Shown here: in pieces, positions 62,957-64,000 of the stretch
How positions within the stretch are numbered: the stretch's first letter is position 1
Layout: each line of letters opens with the position of its first letter
Origin: an uncultured Flavobacteriaceae bacterium
GTDB lineage: Bacteria > Bacteroidota > Bacteroidia > Flavobacteriales > Flavobacteriaceae
Reading direction: 5' to 3'
Assembly: GCA_947494325.1 (NCBI GenBank)
Contig: CANLUS010000001.1
Location: 372,001-436,000, forward strand
DNA length: 64,000 nucleotides
Program-made: the position numbers and the translations under genes
The notes under the pieces: model-generated
What the model saw: the letters and a program-made list of their open reading frames with translations, nothing else
The model's database searches: none
What the model was told of the DNA's origin: nothing

Positions 62957-62977
62957 TGTTATCAAATAACGAATTCT

Positions 62978-64000
62978 TTGAAAAAAATATTTCCAATATT
63001 AGATTGGTTACCCAACTACAAAGCTTCTTATTTAAAAGGTGATTTATTCGCCGGATTAACCGTAGGCGTTATTCTAATTCCACAAGGTATCGCTTATGCG
63101 ATTATCGCTGGACTGCCACCAATTTATGGTTTATACACAGCATTAGTACCTCAAATAATGTATACCGTTTTTGGTACTTCTAGACAACTAGCAACTGGCC
63201 CAGTGGCTATAGATTCATTAATTGTAGCAGCGGGGGTTTCTACATTGGCCTTAGCAGAATCCGAAAATTATATTGCAATTGTACTCGCCTTAACACTTAT
63301 GGTAGGCTGCATCCAGATAATTGTTGGAGCGTTTAGACTTGGTTTTATCGTTAATTTTTTATCAAAACCTGTACTGACCGGATTTGTTGCGGCTGCAGGG
63401 CTAATTATTGGATTTAATCAATTTAAAGGCCTCTTAAGAATAGACATAGAACGGAGTAATCGAATTCAATTCATTGTTCAAAATGTATTTCAAGAAATCA
63501 CTACCATTCATTGGAAAAGTTTCTTGTTAGGTGGCGCATCCATTGCTATTATTTATGGTCTTCGGAAAATTAATAAAAAAATTCCTGGTCCTTTATTAGT
63601 GGTTATTCTCGGTATACTACTCATGAGATGGTTTACAAATTATTTTGAAGGTGTAGAAATTGTAAAGAATATTCCGAAAGGATTGCCTTCGTTTGAAATT
63701 CCTACAATTGATTACGAATTATTTTTAAAACTCATACCAATTGCACTAACGCTTGCGTTCATTGGTTTTCTACAAGGCATTTCAATTGCAAAAGTATTAG
63801 ATGAAGATAATCCAGAGTCTACTTTAAATGCAAATAAAGAACTCATTGCTCTTGGAATGGGTAATATCGCAGGTTCTTTTTTTAGTTCTTATTCTTCGAC
63901 TGGAAGCTTCTCAAGATCGGCCATTAACAAAGAAGTTGGTGCAAAGAGTACTATGTCAAACTTAATTGCTGCATTTTTTATTCTGTTGACCTTATTGTTT
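62978..64000 (+). CDS. SulP-family inorganic anion transporter, 3' end missing
   Basis: About 341 residues are visible from a TTG start at 62978; no stop before the window ends. The N-terminus LKKIFPILDWLPNYKASYLKGDLFAG and the following GVILIPQGIAYAIIAGLPPIYGLY are the SulP signature region, given here in parts. GTSRQLATGPVAI, LSKPVLTGFVAAAG and GSFFSSYSSTGSFSRSAIN are further family blocks. The C-terminal half of the membrane part and the STAS domain lie outside. SulP proteins carry sulfate, bicarbonate or, in some, molybdate. Its place beside moaD, and the lack of a modABC system here, make molybdate or sulfate plausible. Confidence 0.92.
   Translation, partial: MKKIFPILDWLPNYKASYLKGDLFAGLTVGVILIPQGIAYAIIAGLPPIYGLYTALVPQIMYTVFGTSRQLATGPVAIDSLIVAAGVSTLALAESENYIAIVLALTLMVGCIQIIVGAFRLGFIVNFLSKPVLTGFVAAAGLIIGFNQFKGLLRIDIERSNRIQFIVQNVFQEITTIHWKSFLLGGASIAIIYGLRKINKKIPGPLLVVILGILLMRWFTNYFEGVEIVKNIPKGLPSFEIPTIDYELFLKLIPIALTLAFIGFLQGISIAKVLDEDNPESTLNANKELIALGMGNIAGSFFSSYSSTGSFSRSAINKEVGAKSTMSNLIAAFFILLTLLF

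Overview
The window is AT-rich, densely coded chromosomal DNA from a member of the Bacteroidota, most likely a marine Flavobacteriaceae. The evidence is gene content (TonB-dependent receptor of the Bacteroidota type, TPR/outer-membrane-barrel pairs, OmpA with thrombospondin type 3 repeats, LytTR/LytS pair, type III pantothenate kinase, mevalonate pathway) and repeated TAnnTTTG boxes upstream of genes, the -7 element read by the Bacteroidota primary sigma factor. I see no prophage, insertion sequence, CRISPR array or rRNA. Two tRNAs are present: Ala(GGC) and Phe(GAA).

Layout. 1-3133: TPR protein (cut at the left edge) and its outer-membrane barrel partner. 3229-10587 (minus): rmlB, a TPP-riboswitch-controlled TonB-dependent receptor, then a tight cluster of phosphopantetheinyl transferase, BLUF photoreceptor, GGGP synthase, thiamine-binding protein, PnuC-type transporter, NadR-like kinase and ArfB; this looks like a thiamine uptake locus. 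10649-14572 (plus): ahcY, a universal stress protein, tRNA-Ala and a CotH-kinase lipoprotein. 14559-31501 (minus): alpha/beta hydrolase, AddB-like nuclease, OmpA, then an envelope-biogenesis run transcribed from coaX through an outer-membrane protein, three tandem paralogous TPR proteins, lptC, an M24 peptidase, a CBS/CorC membrane protein and a PpiD-like chaperone. 31715-40309 (minus): RluB-type pseudouridine synthase, nitrilase, UbiA-type prenyltransferase (DGGGP-synthase-like), mevalonate kinase, diphosphomevalonate decarboxylase, an EamA transporter and a LytTR/LytS system.

40521-43781: an ExbB-like fragment-sized channel protein, a DUF6624 protein, a 78-aa protein and a carboxypeptidase-regulatory-domain protein. 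43789-47719: a DoxX gene diverges from an arsenic-type operon (arsR, GNAT acetyltransferase, unknown membrane protein, DUF6428 protein, three-cysteine arsenate reductase, aquaglyceroporin) with a palindromic operator on the arsR promoter. 47727-51869: galE, DegT aminotransferase, Kdo transferase, Crp/Fnr regulator. 51932-52905: split YeeE/YedE thiosulfate-type transporter. 52953-64000: molybdenum cofactor genes (moaA, moeA, moaC, mobA fusion, moeB-rhodanese, moaE, moaD) interleaved with a DUF1835 protein, a membrane-anchored MutS-like ATPase, a second NadR-like kinase with a ribosome-site-masking 5' hairpin, an L,D-transpeptidase, and a SulP anion transporter running off the right edge.

Three themes are of most interest: the thiamine locus with a NadR-type kinase of unclear substrate that has a paralog 53 kb away; two archaeal-type ether-lipid enzymes (GGGPS and a DGGGPS-like UbiA protein) alongside mevalonate genes; and the aquaglyceroporin-based arsenic operon containing two uncharacterised families.
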